Source of the DNA: Clostridia bacterium
Lineage (GTDB): Bacteria > Bacillota_A > Clostridia > Oscillospirales > CAG-272
Assembly: GCA_017542695.1 (NCBI GenBank)
Contig: JAFXWT010000003.1
Span: 1 to 26,473 of the forward strand
Length of the DNA stretch: 26,473 bases
Direction of reading: 5' to 3'
Within the stretch, counting starts at the first letter, position 1; each line of letters begins with the position of its first letter. A model generated the notes under the pieces. It did not search any database. It saw only the letters and a list, made by a program, of their open reading frames with translations, and was not told where the DNA came from. The position numbers were made by a program, and so were the translations under genes. Positions 19,710-26,473 of this stretch are shown piece by piece.

Positions 19710-21116
19710 CTTTTTCGCCCTTACTATCTTTTTGCCCGAGATCGAAGTCGGAATATATTTCTGCCGCCAGATCGGGAGCATCACGAGAAAATCGCCCTGT
19801 CCGCTTGCCGAAAACGGCACAAGCGGCGACAGATACGGCGTACCGAACGATCTTTTCCGCATGAACGCGACGATGACTGCAAGCACCGAAACAGAAAGCC
19901 CCGCCGCGCCGAAAACTCCCGCCGAAAGTATCAGAAATCCGCGGAGCACGACGTTTGAGTTCATATAAGGCGGCGCGAGAAAATTGCACACCGCCGAAAA
20001 CGCGACGACCATTAGCACCGGCGCGGATACGATCCCCGCTTCAACGGCACTGTCGCCGATAATGAGCGAGCCGACTATGCCGACGGCGCTGCCGACGGCT
20101 TTCGGCATTCTGAGTCCGACCTCGCGCACAAGCTCGAACACGATGAAAACGAGCACGAGTTCGGCAAAAAGCGGGATGCCTATGCCCTTTCTCGATTCGC
20201 TCACGTATTCGATGAATTTCGTTTCCGCGAGAGACGGCGCGTTCGCCGCCGCGAGAAAGACGGCGGGAAACAGGAGCGACGCCGTCATCCCGAAAAAGCG
20301 CAGTATGCGCTCAAACGTCGCGTAGACCACGCTTTTCGAGTAGTCCTCGACGACCTGAAATCCCTCAACGAACAGATATGGCACGGTGAGCACGACGGGC
20401 GAGCCGTCGACGATCACGGCCACTCTGCCTTCGAGTATCTTCGCCGCCACCTTGTCGGGGCGCTCCGAATTGCCGACGGTAGGGTAAAACGAATATTTCC
20501 CGTCCTGAATATACATCTCGACGTATCCCGAATCAATGATTCCGTTGATCTTTATTTCAGATATCCGCCTCTTCAGCGATTCGAGCACGTCGCTTCTCAC
20601 GACGTTGTCGAGATACATGATCGACACCTCCGTTTTCGTTTCGCCGCCGAGCGAAAAATCCTCTTTTTTCAGGTGAGTCGATTTTATGCGGCGGCGGATG
20701 AGCATCGCGTTCGCGCCGCCGTTTTCGGTGAACCCCTCATGAGCGCCGCGTATAACGTTTTCCGTTTCCGGCTCGCTCGGCGCGCGGCCGTCGTCGTTTT
20801 TTATCCTCGCCGAAACAGTCTCGCCGCTGCTCGAAATAATCACCGCCGCGCCCGACAGCACCGCGTCGACCGCGCCGTCCGCCGACGAGATCGTTTCAAC
20901 GGAAACCTGACTTATCGCGTCGAAAACGCTCACTCGCCCACCGAACTCAAGAAGCGGCGCTATAAGATATTTGTTTATCATGTCGCGCGACGCGAGATTT
21001 TTGATATAGAAAACGCGGTACGTAACGCCGCCCGACGTGAGTGAGCGCGCGTCGAAGTCGCTCATTTTATCGAATTTTGCCGTTATCTGCGCGGAAAAAC
21101 CATCAAAATCGTCCAT
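19701..21116 (-). CDS. Spore germination protein, GerA / SpoVAF family
   Basis: This 471-residue membrane protein of the GerAA family forms germinant-receptor subunits in the spore inner membrane. SpoVAF is a relative. A soluble N-terminal half (about 1-220) includes the ILEGRVAVIVDGSPVVLTVP segment, a hallmark of the family. The C-terminal half has several membrane spans: around FGMTASLLFPAVFLAAANA, a span before REVGLRMPKAVG, and a run to ILSAGVFGAAGLSVSVLAV. A Lys-rich tail follows. Usually gerAA is followed by gerAB and gerAC, but neither is here, so SpoVAF-like is an equal possibility. The ATG has AAAGGA upstream. A sporulation-specific promoter could not be recognised with confidence. 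Confidence 0.9.
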   Translation of the reverse strand: MDDFDGFSAQITAKFDKMSDFDARSLTSGGVTYRVFYIKNLASRDMINKYLIAPLLEFGGRVSVFDAISQVSVETISSADGAVDAVLSGAAVIISSSGETVSARIKNDDGRAPSEPETENVIRGAHEGFTENGGANAMLIRRRIKSTHLKKEDFSLGGETKTEVSIMYLDNVVRSDVLESLKRRISEIKINGIIDSGYVEMYIQDGKYSFYPTVGNSERPDKVAAKILEGRVAVIVDGSPVVLTVPYLFVEGFQVVEDYSKSVVYATFERILRFFGMTASLLFPAVFLAAANAPSLAETKFIEYVSESRKGIGIPLFAELVLVFIVFELVREVGLRMPKAVGSAVGIVGSLIIGDSAVEAGIVSAPVLMVVAFSAVCNFLAPPYMNSNVVLRGFLILSAGVFGAAGLSVSVLAVIVAFMRKRSFGTPYLSPLVPFSASGQGDFLVMLPIWRQKYIPTSISGKKIVRAKKKK

Positions 21117-21183
21117 ATTAAATCCTTTTTTATTTATTGTTTCATATATGTTCTACAATATTCCGAAAAAATCGGATTTTATG

Positions 21184-21212
21184 TTGACAATCTCGCTTTG
21201 ATGGGTTAGAAT
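21184..21212 (+). promoter_or_regulatory. Sigma-A promoter of the MFS transporter
   Basis: TTGACA (21184-21189) and TAGAAT (21207-21212) are 17 bp apart, about 33 bp before the ATG. The promoter lies in the divergent gap with the gerA-type gene. Confidence 0.88.
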
Positions 21213-21244
21213 GAAGGCACGAATAAATTTTACGGTAGGTAAAA

Positions 21245-22660
21245 ATGAAATCAATCAAAGAGACCGCTCTTTTCCGCCTGTTCAACTGGAAAACGGACGG
21301 CGGACGCGGACGCGCCTGTATGCTGCTCAACTCCGTTTTCGGAAGCGTCGCGGGGCAGCTTTCCGGCGGACTTTTTTACAGCGGCTTTTTGCTGGCTTAC
21401 GGATTCGATTACAGCTCCATCAGCGTGATGCTGTTCATCCCATACCTGACGACGATGCTCTATCTCGTCTCTCCGTGGCTGCTTGAAAGATTCAAAAGAA
21501 GAAAATACATCCTCGCGGCCGCCCGACTTGCGACTCATACGATAAACATTCTCGGCATAACGCTCTTACCTCTGCTCTTTGAAAAGGACGCGGCGGGCAA
21601 CATCATTGATATGCAGGGGATGCAGATCGCTTTCGTCGGCATAATCATCGCCGCAAACGCGATAAACGCGCTGTTTGCGAACGGCTACTCAGCATGGCAC
21701 GCAAATTTCCTACCCGACGACGTCCGCGCCGATTACTTTTCGACGACGTCGTGCATAAACTCGCTGCTCACTTACATCATCGTCTTTGTGCTCAGCATCC
21801 TCGCCGACTCCGTGCGCGGCACGGCGAGTTACCTACCCGTGCTCACGACGATGCGCTTTGTCGGCTACGCGATAGCGATACTCGACATTATCTTCCTGCT
21901 CATCCCGAAGGAATACGAATATCCGACAACGGTCGACAAACCGCGGATCAAACACGTTTTTACTCTTCCGTTCAAGAACAAGCCGTTCCTCATGACGATA
22001 ATCATCATCGTCTCGGTCACGATAAGCGCGAACATCCACGCGGGATATATCGACGCGTTCATCCTCGACGAGATCGGCATCCCATACACGCTGACCAACG
22101 GCATCAACGCGCTCTACTTTGCGTTCTTCATCATATTCGGCTCGATGTGGAAAAATTTCATCGCCAAGAACACGTGGCTCCGAGCGCTCGGTTTCTCGCT
22201 TATCATCGAGGCGTTCTCATACCTGCTCTACTCGTTCATCGCGCCGGGACGGATCGCGCTTTACGTGACGGTCAGACTCTGGCAGCACGTGATGGGCGTT
22301 GTGCGCGGAATAATCGTCTCTTCCCTGCCGTATCTCAACCTGCCGGACGAGGACAGAACGAATTACCTCGCATTTTATACGATCGTAAATAACCTCGGCG
22401 CGTTCGCCGCACGCTTTGCCGGACTTATGATATACAAATATGTCGGCGAGGTGCATTTCCTCGGCATAAACGGCCGCGTGCCGCTTCTGATCTTCCTCTG
22501 CGCGATGCTCGAATTCGCCGCGGCGATACCGTGCTTCCTTTGGTTCAAAAAAGCGACGCCGAAGCAGCTTCTCGACGAATTTTACGCGCGAAAACAAATG
22601 AAAGCGGCGATGCGGGCGCAGAAAAAGGCGGAAAAAGCGGCAAAACGCGCGCAAAATTAA
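21245..22660 (+). CDS. Major facilitator superfamily transporter
   Basis: This 471-residue membrane protein has about 12 hydrophobic segments in two halves of six. A charged cytoplasmic motif follows an early helix (LLERFKRRKYI), as in MFS carriers. A central loop (about 220-240, EYEYPTTVDKPRIKH) divides the halves. The C-terminal 30 residues are a Lys/Ala-rich cytoplasmic tail. The substrate is not evident, and no sugar or drug operon is attached, so it is transcribed alone. The ribosome binding site (GGTAGGT) is weaker than those of its neighbours. The family call is firm; specificity is open. Confidence 0.85.
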   Translation: MKSIKETALFRLFNWKTDGGRGRACMLLNSVFGSVAGQLSGGLFYSGFLLAYGFDYSSISVMLFIPYLTTMLYLVSPWLLERFKRRKYILAAARLATHTINILGITLLPLLFEKDAAGNIIDMQGMQIAFVGIIIAANAINALFANGYSAWHANFLPDDVRADYFSTTSCINSLLTYIIVFVLSILADSVRGTASYLPVLTTMRFVGYAIAILDIIFLLIPKEYEYPTTVDKPRIKHVFTLPFKNKPFLMTIIIIVSVTISANIHAGYIDAFILDEIGIPYTLTNGINALYFAFFIIFGSMWKNFIAKNTWLRALGFSLIIEAFSYLLYSFIAPGRIALYVTVRLWQHVMGVVRGIIVSSLPYLNLPDEDRTNYLAFYTIVNNLGAFAARFAGLMIYKYVGEVHFLGINGRVPLLIFLCAMLEFAAAIPCFLWFKKATPKQLLDEFYARKQMKAAMRAQKKAEKAAKRAQN

Positions 22661-22689
22661 GATTTTATACGGTTTTTTCAAAAAAGCTA

Positions 22690-22718
22690 TTGCAATTTGC
22701 AAATATTTGTGATACAAT
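22690..22718 (+). promoter_or_regulatory. Sigma-A promoter of rplS
   Basis: TTGCAA (22690-22695) and TACAAT (22713-22718) are 17 bp apart, with a TG element just upstream of the -10. The predicted start near 22725 gives a leader of about 70 nt. Confidence 0.75.
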
Positions 22719-22722
22719 TTAT

Positions 22723-22772
22723 CCGCTTGTGTAAAAGCGGGGGCGGTCCAATGCATGCTCGTATGAACGCCC
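22723..22772 (+). promoter_or_regulatory. Structured rplS leader (possible L19 autoregulatory leader)
   Basis: Two hairpins can form between the promoter and the ribosome binding site. The first pairs CCGCTT (22723-22728) with AAGCGG (22735-22740). The second pairs GGGCG (22741-22745) with CGCCC (22768-22772) around a 22-nt loop. Many ribosomal protein genes are controlled by such leaders, and an L19 leader family is known in Firmicutes. I cannot confirm a match, so the class is an inference from position and fold. Confidence 0.45.
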
Positions 22773-22797
22773 TATAATTCAAAAGGAGGAAACATCA

Positions 22798-23139
22798 ATG
22801 GATAAGCTTCAATCTTTTGTCAGCGAGCAGCTCAAAACCGAAGTGCCCAATTTCGAAGTAGGCGACACGGTCGTTGTTCACAACAGAATCAAAGAGGGTA
22901 CGAGAGAGAGAATTCAGCTTTTTGAGGGTCTCGTCATCGCCAAGAAAAACGGCGGAATCTCGGAGTCTTTCACGGTAAGACACGTTGCATACGGCGTCGG
23001 CGTTGAAAAGACGTTCCCGCTTCATTCTCCCAATGTCGAAAAGGTCGTTGTTACTCGCCGCGGTAAAGTTCGCCGCGCGAAACTCTACTACATCCGCGAC
23101 CGCGTAGGCAAAGCATCCAAGGTCAAAGAGAAACTTTGA
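22798..23139 (+). CDS. rplS: 50S ribosomal protein L19
   Basis: L19 sits at the interface of the 30S and 50S subunits. The 113 residues match the family throughout: [54 protein letters not shown] and the C-terminal [21 protein letters not shown] very strong AAAGGAGG ribosome binding site lies upstream. trmD and rimM, which often precede rplS, are absent, so here it is monocistronic with its own promoter and terminator. Confidence 0.97.
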   Translation: MDKLQSFVSEQLKTEVPNFEVGDTVVVHNRIKEGTRERIQLFEGLVIAKKNGGISESFTVRHVAYGVGVEKTFPLHSPNVEKVVVTRRGKVRRAKLYYIRDRVGKASKVKEKL

Positions 23140-23145
23140 TAACGA

Positions 23146-23175
23146 AAAAAGACCGCCCAACGGCGGTCTTTTTTG
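23146..23175 (+). terminator. Terminator of rplS
   Basis: A 12-bp perfect stem (23146-23157 with 23162-23173) with a 4-nt loop ends in a T run. It lies a few bases past the rplS stop codon. Confidence 0.92.
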
Positions 23176-23197
23176 TTTGCTTGTTCGGCGGGGGTTT

Positions 23198-23719
23198 TCA
23201 GCACACGTACCCCGGATGGTTAGCAAAAACATTGTAATTTCTGACGAGGCGATCCCACGTAGTCTTGTCGACGTTTCCCGTCGGCTCAAGCCCGTTTATG
23301 AGCTGAAACTTTCTTATCGCTTCCGCTGTCCTCTCGTCGTAAACGCCGCTTTGGGCAATATCGTCAAAATCGTCGTAAGCGACGCAAAGCGCTTCGAGAA
23401 TCATCTGCACACACAGCGCAAGGTCGCTTTTTTCACCTATGGTCAGAACGTATGTCGGCGACGGGAATATCCGCGCGCCGTCCGGCTCGGCGCGCGACAT
23501 ACACATCGCGCTGTAAGCGTCGCGCACGGCGTTCCACGTTTCGAGATCAACGACGCCCGTCGGTTCCATTCCGTGAAGCTGTTGAAAGGCGCGGACAGAG
23601 GCCGCCGTAATTTCATTATAGTACCCCGTCGGCGCTATGGCGGGTATTTTTTCGCCCGCGCAATGAAGTGCCGAAAGCCACATCTGAAGAGTGTAAACGT
23701 CTTGTCTGTATTCGTTCAT
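23198..23719 (-). CDS. Two-repeat peptidoglycan-binding protein
   Basis: This 173-residue protein consists almost entirely of two PG_binding_1-type three-helix repeats. The first (about 5-68) contains ITAASVRAFQQLHGMEPTGV and the second (about 92-163) ERTAEAIRKFQLINGLEPTG. Each ends in VDxxTW. There is no signal peptide, membrane segment or catalytic domain, so if it reaches the wall it must travel with a partner or be released into the forespore or mother cell. It is the last gene of a three-gene unit. Its GGAGG lies within the final codons of the preceding gene, which implies translational coupling. Members of this repeat family commonly anchor cell-wall or spore-cortex enzymes. The role here is unproven. 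Confidence 0.85.
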   Translation of the reverse strand: MNEYRQDVYTLQMWLSALHCAGEKIPAIAPTGYYNEITAASVRAFQQLHGMEPTGVVDLETWNAVRDAYSAMCMSRAEPDGARIFPSPTYVLTIGEKSDLALCVQMILEALCVAYDDFDDIAQSGVYDERTAEAIRKFQLINGLEPTGNVDKTTWDRLVRNYNVFANHPGYVC

Positions 23720-23720
23720 G

Positions 23721-25124
23721 TCATTCCTCCAAACTCATGTCTGCGCCCGAAAACTGACCCTCGGCGAGATTTTCGCCGCCGATCACAGCCGAATATATTA
23801 TCCCGAAAGTATCCCACAGCACAGGCCCGACGACTCCGTTTATGGGGTAGTCGAAAAGCGCCTGCGCGGCGTAGACCGCGTCCCGCGTGTTCTCGTCGAA
23901 AACGCCCGTCACATCGACCGACGGCACCTGCGGATATACCGACGACGTCGCGTTGATGAACTCCTGAAGGACGCGCACGTCGTCGCCCTCGGAGCCGAGC
24001 TTTAACACCTCGCCGGGAAACGGCGGAGCGCCTTCGCCGACGAGTTCCTCTCTTGTCGTTTCGATCACACCGCGGTAAACGTCGAATATCGTTTCAAACA
24101 GATCGTCGTCGACGACTCCCGTCGGCTCAAAGCCGTAAAACCGTTGAAAAGTTTTGACGGCGTTTTCCGTTTCGGGCCCGAAAATCCCGTCGAACTCCAC
24201 GTTCGGTACAGCGGGGTTCGAGAGTGATATCCAACGGAGGTAATACTGAAGCCCGTAGACGAAAAATCCCTCGTCGCCGATCGACAGCGTGTCGGGAAAT
24301 GGAGTCGTGACGTCGTCAAACGTCAGCCCCTCGCTCGACAGCTCCGACAGGCGCTTGACAGCGTTGAAAACGAGCTGTATCTTGTACCACGTCGCCTTTC
24401 CGACGACGCCGTCGACGGTGAGACCGAATACTTGCTGGAACTGACGCACAGCGTTCTCCGTCTCAACTCCGAACGCGCCGTCAACGATCGGTATCTTCGG
24501 TATCGCGGGGTAATTTGTCGATATCCTGTTCAGTCTGAGCTGTATGAACGCGACGTCGTTTCCGTACGTACCGAGTCCAAGCGGCCTGCCCGGAATGGAC
24601 GGGCGAACGTCCGTTATCGGCGCGTTTGTGACGATCTCGATATTTTCTCCGAAGTAGTTTTTAAGAATTTCAAGCGCGTCAAGCCCTTTGTTTGCAAGCT
24701 CGACGCTCCCCCATTGAGAAAGCCCGTCACACGTCGAACGTATCCCGTCGCAGTAGAGCGCGAAGAGCGGCTCGACGTTGCCTCGACGTACGATATAGCT
24801 GTTGAATATCTCGTCGACGACGAGGCTTATGTTTTCATATACGTCGCGGCCGTAGATGAACGCCTGATCGCTCGCCGTATTGTTCGTTATGTCAAAATCG
24901 TACCCCATTGAGGGATAGTATTCGGTGTAGATGCGGTTGAGCGCGAAAGATATCTCGGCGAGGACGTTCGCGCGTATCGCCTCCTCGGGCCACGTCGGAT
25001 ATATCTCGCTCGACGCGACATTTTTTATGTATTCGGGAAACGGAACGGTTACGACCGCCGCGCCGCTGTCCGCCGCGCCGAGTTTGACGCGCACTCTTTC
25101 TGGTATGACCGGTATCTGTGCCAT
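23721..25124 (-). CDS. SpoIID-like domain fused to three peptidoglycan-binding repeats
   Basis: This 467-residue protein begins with a SpoIID/LytB-like domain (about 28-165): FPEYIKNVASSEIYPTWPEE (29-48) keeps the Glu that is catalytic in SpoIID (E40 here), and GLSQWG (134-139) aligns with its GMSQYG element. SpoIID cleaves glycan strands lacking stem peptides during engulfment. Here the His of GHGxGMSQ appears replaced by Thr131, so activity may be lost or changed. Three PG_binding_1 repeats follow at about 183-255, 280-350 and 373-445. SpoIID itself has an N-terminal membrane anchor; this protein has none and starts MAQIPVIPERVRVKLG. It lies between a beta-sandwich protein and a second repeat protein, with overlapping translation signals. 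The SpoIID assignment rests on motif matching only. Confidence 0.75.
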   Translation of the reverse strand: MAQIPVIPERVRVKLGAADSGAAVVTVPFPEYIKNVASSEIYPTWPEEAIRANVLAEISFALNRIYTEYYPSMGYDFDITNNTASDQAFIYGRDVYENISLVVDEIFNSYIVRRGNVEPLFALYCDGIRSTCDGLSQWGSVELANKGLDALEILKNYFGENIEIVTNAPITDVRPSIPGRPLGLGTYGNDVAFIQLRLNRISTNYPAIPKIPIVDGAFGVETENAVRQFQQVFGLTVDGVVGKATWYKIQLVFNAVKRLSELSSEGLTFDDVTTPFPDTLSIGDEGFFVYGLQYYLRWISLSNPAVPNVEFDGIFGPETENAVKTFQRFYGFEPTGVVDDDLFETIFDVYRGVIETTREELVGEGAPPFPGEVLKLGSEGDDVRVLQEFINATSSVYPQVPSVDVTGVFDENTRDAVYAAQALFDYPINGVVGPVLWDTFGIIYSAVIGGENLAEGQFSGADMSLEE

Positions 25125-25133
25125 GTTGCCTCC

Positions 25134-25544
25134 TCAAAGCGACGGCGCTTCGCTCTCGAAAACGATAACGTTCGGCGACGGGCCTCCCTGTTCGTCCTCG
25201 GGGAGAGATATCATGTTGATGTTCTGTACGGATTTTACTCCCGGGAAAACGGGAACGCTGACGTTCGCCGTGCTGTAATATCCGAACGCCGTCGTTTCGA
25301 TGTCGACCAGCGCATACGGGCGCGTGTCGGGCGACGGATTGAGCGACAGATCGACGGGCGGCGTTTCGATGATGATCTCGGGCGTTTTGCCACTCTCGTC
25401 AGTGAGAAGAACGGCGATGATCCGCGGCACGCCGTTTTCTATCAGCCGCACGGCGACGGTGGCGTCGCCTATCGGTATCGCACCGTCCGACGATGTGACG
25501 TTAATTTGCAAATAACCGTAATTTTGGTATGTACTTTTGTTCAT
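25134..25544 (-). CDS. Small beta-sandwich protein (carboxypeptidase-regulatory-like)
   Basis: This 136-residue protein has no signal peptide or membrane segment. The pattern (YGYLQINVTSSDGAIPIGDA, then TVAVRLI, ALVDIETTAFGYY, SVPVFPGVKSVQNINM) resembles the Ig-like carboxypeptidase regulatory or CnaB-type fold, which is often structural. The C terminus is Pro/Glu-rich (PEDEQGGPSPNV). It is the first gene of the unit with the SpoIID-like and two-repeat proteins. Its stop codon overlaps the next gene's GAGGAGG. Its own ribosome binding site, AAAGGA ten bases before the ATG, is inside a hairpin. The biological role is unknown; an accessory or scaffold of the downstream wall-binding proteins is a guess. 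Confidence 0.65.
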   Translation of the reverse strand: MNKSTYQNYGYLQINVTSSDGAIPIGDATVAVRLIENGVPRIIAVLLTDESGKTPEIIIETPPVDLSLNPSPDTRPYALVDIETTAFGYYSTANVSVPVFPGVKSVQNINMISLPEDEQGGPSPNVIVFESEAPSL

Positions 25545-25553
25545 AAAAGAAAA

Positions 25554-25593
25554 ATCCTTTCGCTTCTGACTAATGCAGTTTATGCGAAAGGAT
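25554..25593 (-). promoter_or_regulatory. Hairpin: hslO terminator that also buries the next ribosome binding site
   Basis: On the minus strand GCGAAAGGAT (25563-25554) pairs perfectly with ATCCTTTCGC (25593-25584) around a 20-nt loop, and is followed by TTTTTCTTTT, a good intrinsic terminator for hslO. The AAAGGA of the downstream gene lies in the 3' arm, and its ATG directly follows the T run. Transcripts that read through from hslO would therefore have this site paired. Confidence 0.75.
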
Positions 25594-25603
25594 ATTTTTT
25601 GTT
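25577..25603 (-). promoter_or_regulatory. Possible sporulation-type (sigma-K/E-like) promoter in the hairpin
   Basis: On the minus strand AAC (25603-25601) and CATAAACT (25584-25577) are 16 bp apart, close to the mother-cell pattern AC-N16/17-CATANNNTA but lacking the final TA. Transcription from here would begin near 25570, past the 5' arm of the hairpin, leaving the ribosome binding site free. The match is short and could be chance. Confidence 0.25.
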
Positions 25604-25619
25604 ATTTGAGTTGTCGCTT

Positions 25620-26473
25620 TCAAAAATCTTTTCTTGTGAACACGTATTTTTTGTCGCAAAAGCGGCAGACCGCCTCAATATTGCCGTTTTCGTCGTAAAG
25701 CTCCGCGCGTTCCTTCTCGGAAAAACTCGATATCGCGCCGAAGAATTTCTCACGCGAACAGCGGCAGACGTATTTCGATTCTATCTCGTCGAACTCGTCG
25801 TATTCGATGTCCTGCATTGAAAGCGCCAGAATTTCCTCATTCGTCATGCCCTTGTCGAAAAGGTGAGAGATATTTGATAGGCGCACGGCGTTTTCCTCGA
25901 TCTTTGCCGCCGTTTTTTCATCCGCGAACGGAAGGAGCTGTATCATCACGCCGCCTGCCGCGCGGCAGGTGCAGTCCTTATCGACGAGCACACCGAGCGC
26001 GCACACCGTCGGTATTTGCTCAGACGTGGCGTAATAGTTGCAGATGTCCTCGGCTATTTCGCCGCTTATTATGCCGACGGTGCCCGACTGCGGCGCGCCG
26101 CCATCGAACGTGCGGGAAACGGAGACCTCGCCGTGACCGACTATCCCGCGCACGTCGAGCTTTCCGTCACCGCGGAGCGGCAGATCGGCTTCGGGGTTCT
26201 GCATATATCCGCGGACGTTGCCGCTGTAATCGGAAACGGCAATGATCGCGCCCGCGGGGCCGTCGCCGAGTATGCGGACGGTGAGCGTGTCGTCTTTTTC
26301 TTTGAGCATCAGCCCCATCATCGACGTTGCCGTCAGCACTCTGCCGAGAGCGGCGACGGACGTCGGCGCAGGGTGGTGATATTTTACGGCTTCGTTGACT
26401 ATATCGCGGGAATTTATCACCGTTATCCTCGCCGAGCCGTCGCGCGTCATCGCGCGAAGTACGTTATATTTTT
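25620..26473 (-). CDS. hslO: Redox-regulated chaperone Hsp33 (5' end cut by the window)
   Basis: Hsp33 is a cytoplasmic holdase activated when oxidation releases zinc from four Cys. The C-terminal redox switch is visible as VCRCSREKF and VCRFCDKKY, the C-x-C and C-x-x-C pair. The N-terminal core has TRDGSARITVINSRDIVNEA and GPAGAIIAVSD. The reading frame stays open to the window edge: the codons before the internal ATG at 26450 spell KYNVLRA, which fits the normal Hsp33 start region (…LVRALTKDGS-like). The true start therefore lies beyond 26473. Otherwise the length and switch are intact. Confidence 0.95.
   Translation of the reverse strand, partial: KYNVLRAMTRDGSARITVINSRDIVNEAVKYHHPAPTSVAALGRVLTATSMMGLMLKEKDDTLTVRILGDGPAGAIIAVSDYSGNVRGYMQNPEADLPLRGDGKLDVRGIVGHGEVSVSRTFDGGAPQSGTVGIISGEIAEDICNYYATSEQIPTVCALGVLVDKDCTCRAAGGVMIQLLPFADEKTAAKIEENAVRLSNISHLFDKGMTNEEILALSMQDIEYDEFDEIESKYVCRCSREKFFGAISSFSEKERAELYDENGNIEAVCRFCDKKYVFTRKDF

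Noticed and set aside
21117..21200. A sigma-G promoter for the gerA-type gene
   Set aside because: GAATA and CAATAAA occur with a 19-bp gap, but the fit to the forespore consensus is poor and the region is AT-rich enough for chance matches.

Overview
The window looks like the chromosome of an uncultured, probably gut-dwelling and spore-forming member of the Clostridia. The GC-rich coding sequence has many CG-rich codons. AT-rich gaps carry near-consensus sigma-A promoters and strong GGAGG ribosome binding sites. The conserved rpmH-rnpA-yidD-yidC-jag-mnmE block, a GerA spore germination protein, a SpoIID-like protein and a short type-3 ProS point the same way. The species cannot be named from sequence alone.

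Layout. 1-480: gene-free, with a perfect 16-bp palindrome and a compact array of hairpins joined by AATATAACT-like spacers. 479-552: tRNA-Gln. 678-2117: proS. 2212-6207: a three-gene carbohydrate operon (GH42-like glycosidase, SGNH esterase, CE1-like esterase) behind one promoter. 6325-10827: mnmE, jag, yidC, yidD, rnpA and rpmH, transcribed leftward from a strong rpmH promoter, with terminators after rpmH and after jag. 11104-16967: a leftward unit of a TerB_N/TerB_C protein, a BrxD-like P-loop ATPase and a GH2 beta-galactosidase. 17161-19672: a rightward RNA-metabolism operon (rbfA, nrnA-like, truB, TSCPD protein). 19701-21116: a solitary gerA-type gene, leftward. 21245-22660: an MFS transporter. 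22798-23139: rplS with a structured leader. 23198-25544: three overlapping or tightly packed genes for a beta-sandwich protein and two peptidoglycan-binding-repeat proteins, one of them SpoIID-like. 25620 to the end: hslO (Hsp33), cut by the window edge.

How the genes fit together. Most of the window is housekeeping: tRNA charging and modification, ribosome assembly, membrane insertion, RNase P and a redox chaperone. The accessory content is of three kinds. The first is intracellular sugar processing (GH42-like, GH2, and esterases that would remove acyl groups from sugars). The second is a TerB/BrxD-like ATPase pair of the type linked to phage-defence and stress systems, here without the other parts of a BREX locus. 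The third is a possible cell-wall or spore cluster whose first ribosome binding site is buried in a hairpin. The best candidates for undescribed biology are the TerB/ATPase pair, the SpoIID-like cluster with its hairpin, and the modular hairpin array at the left end.
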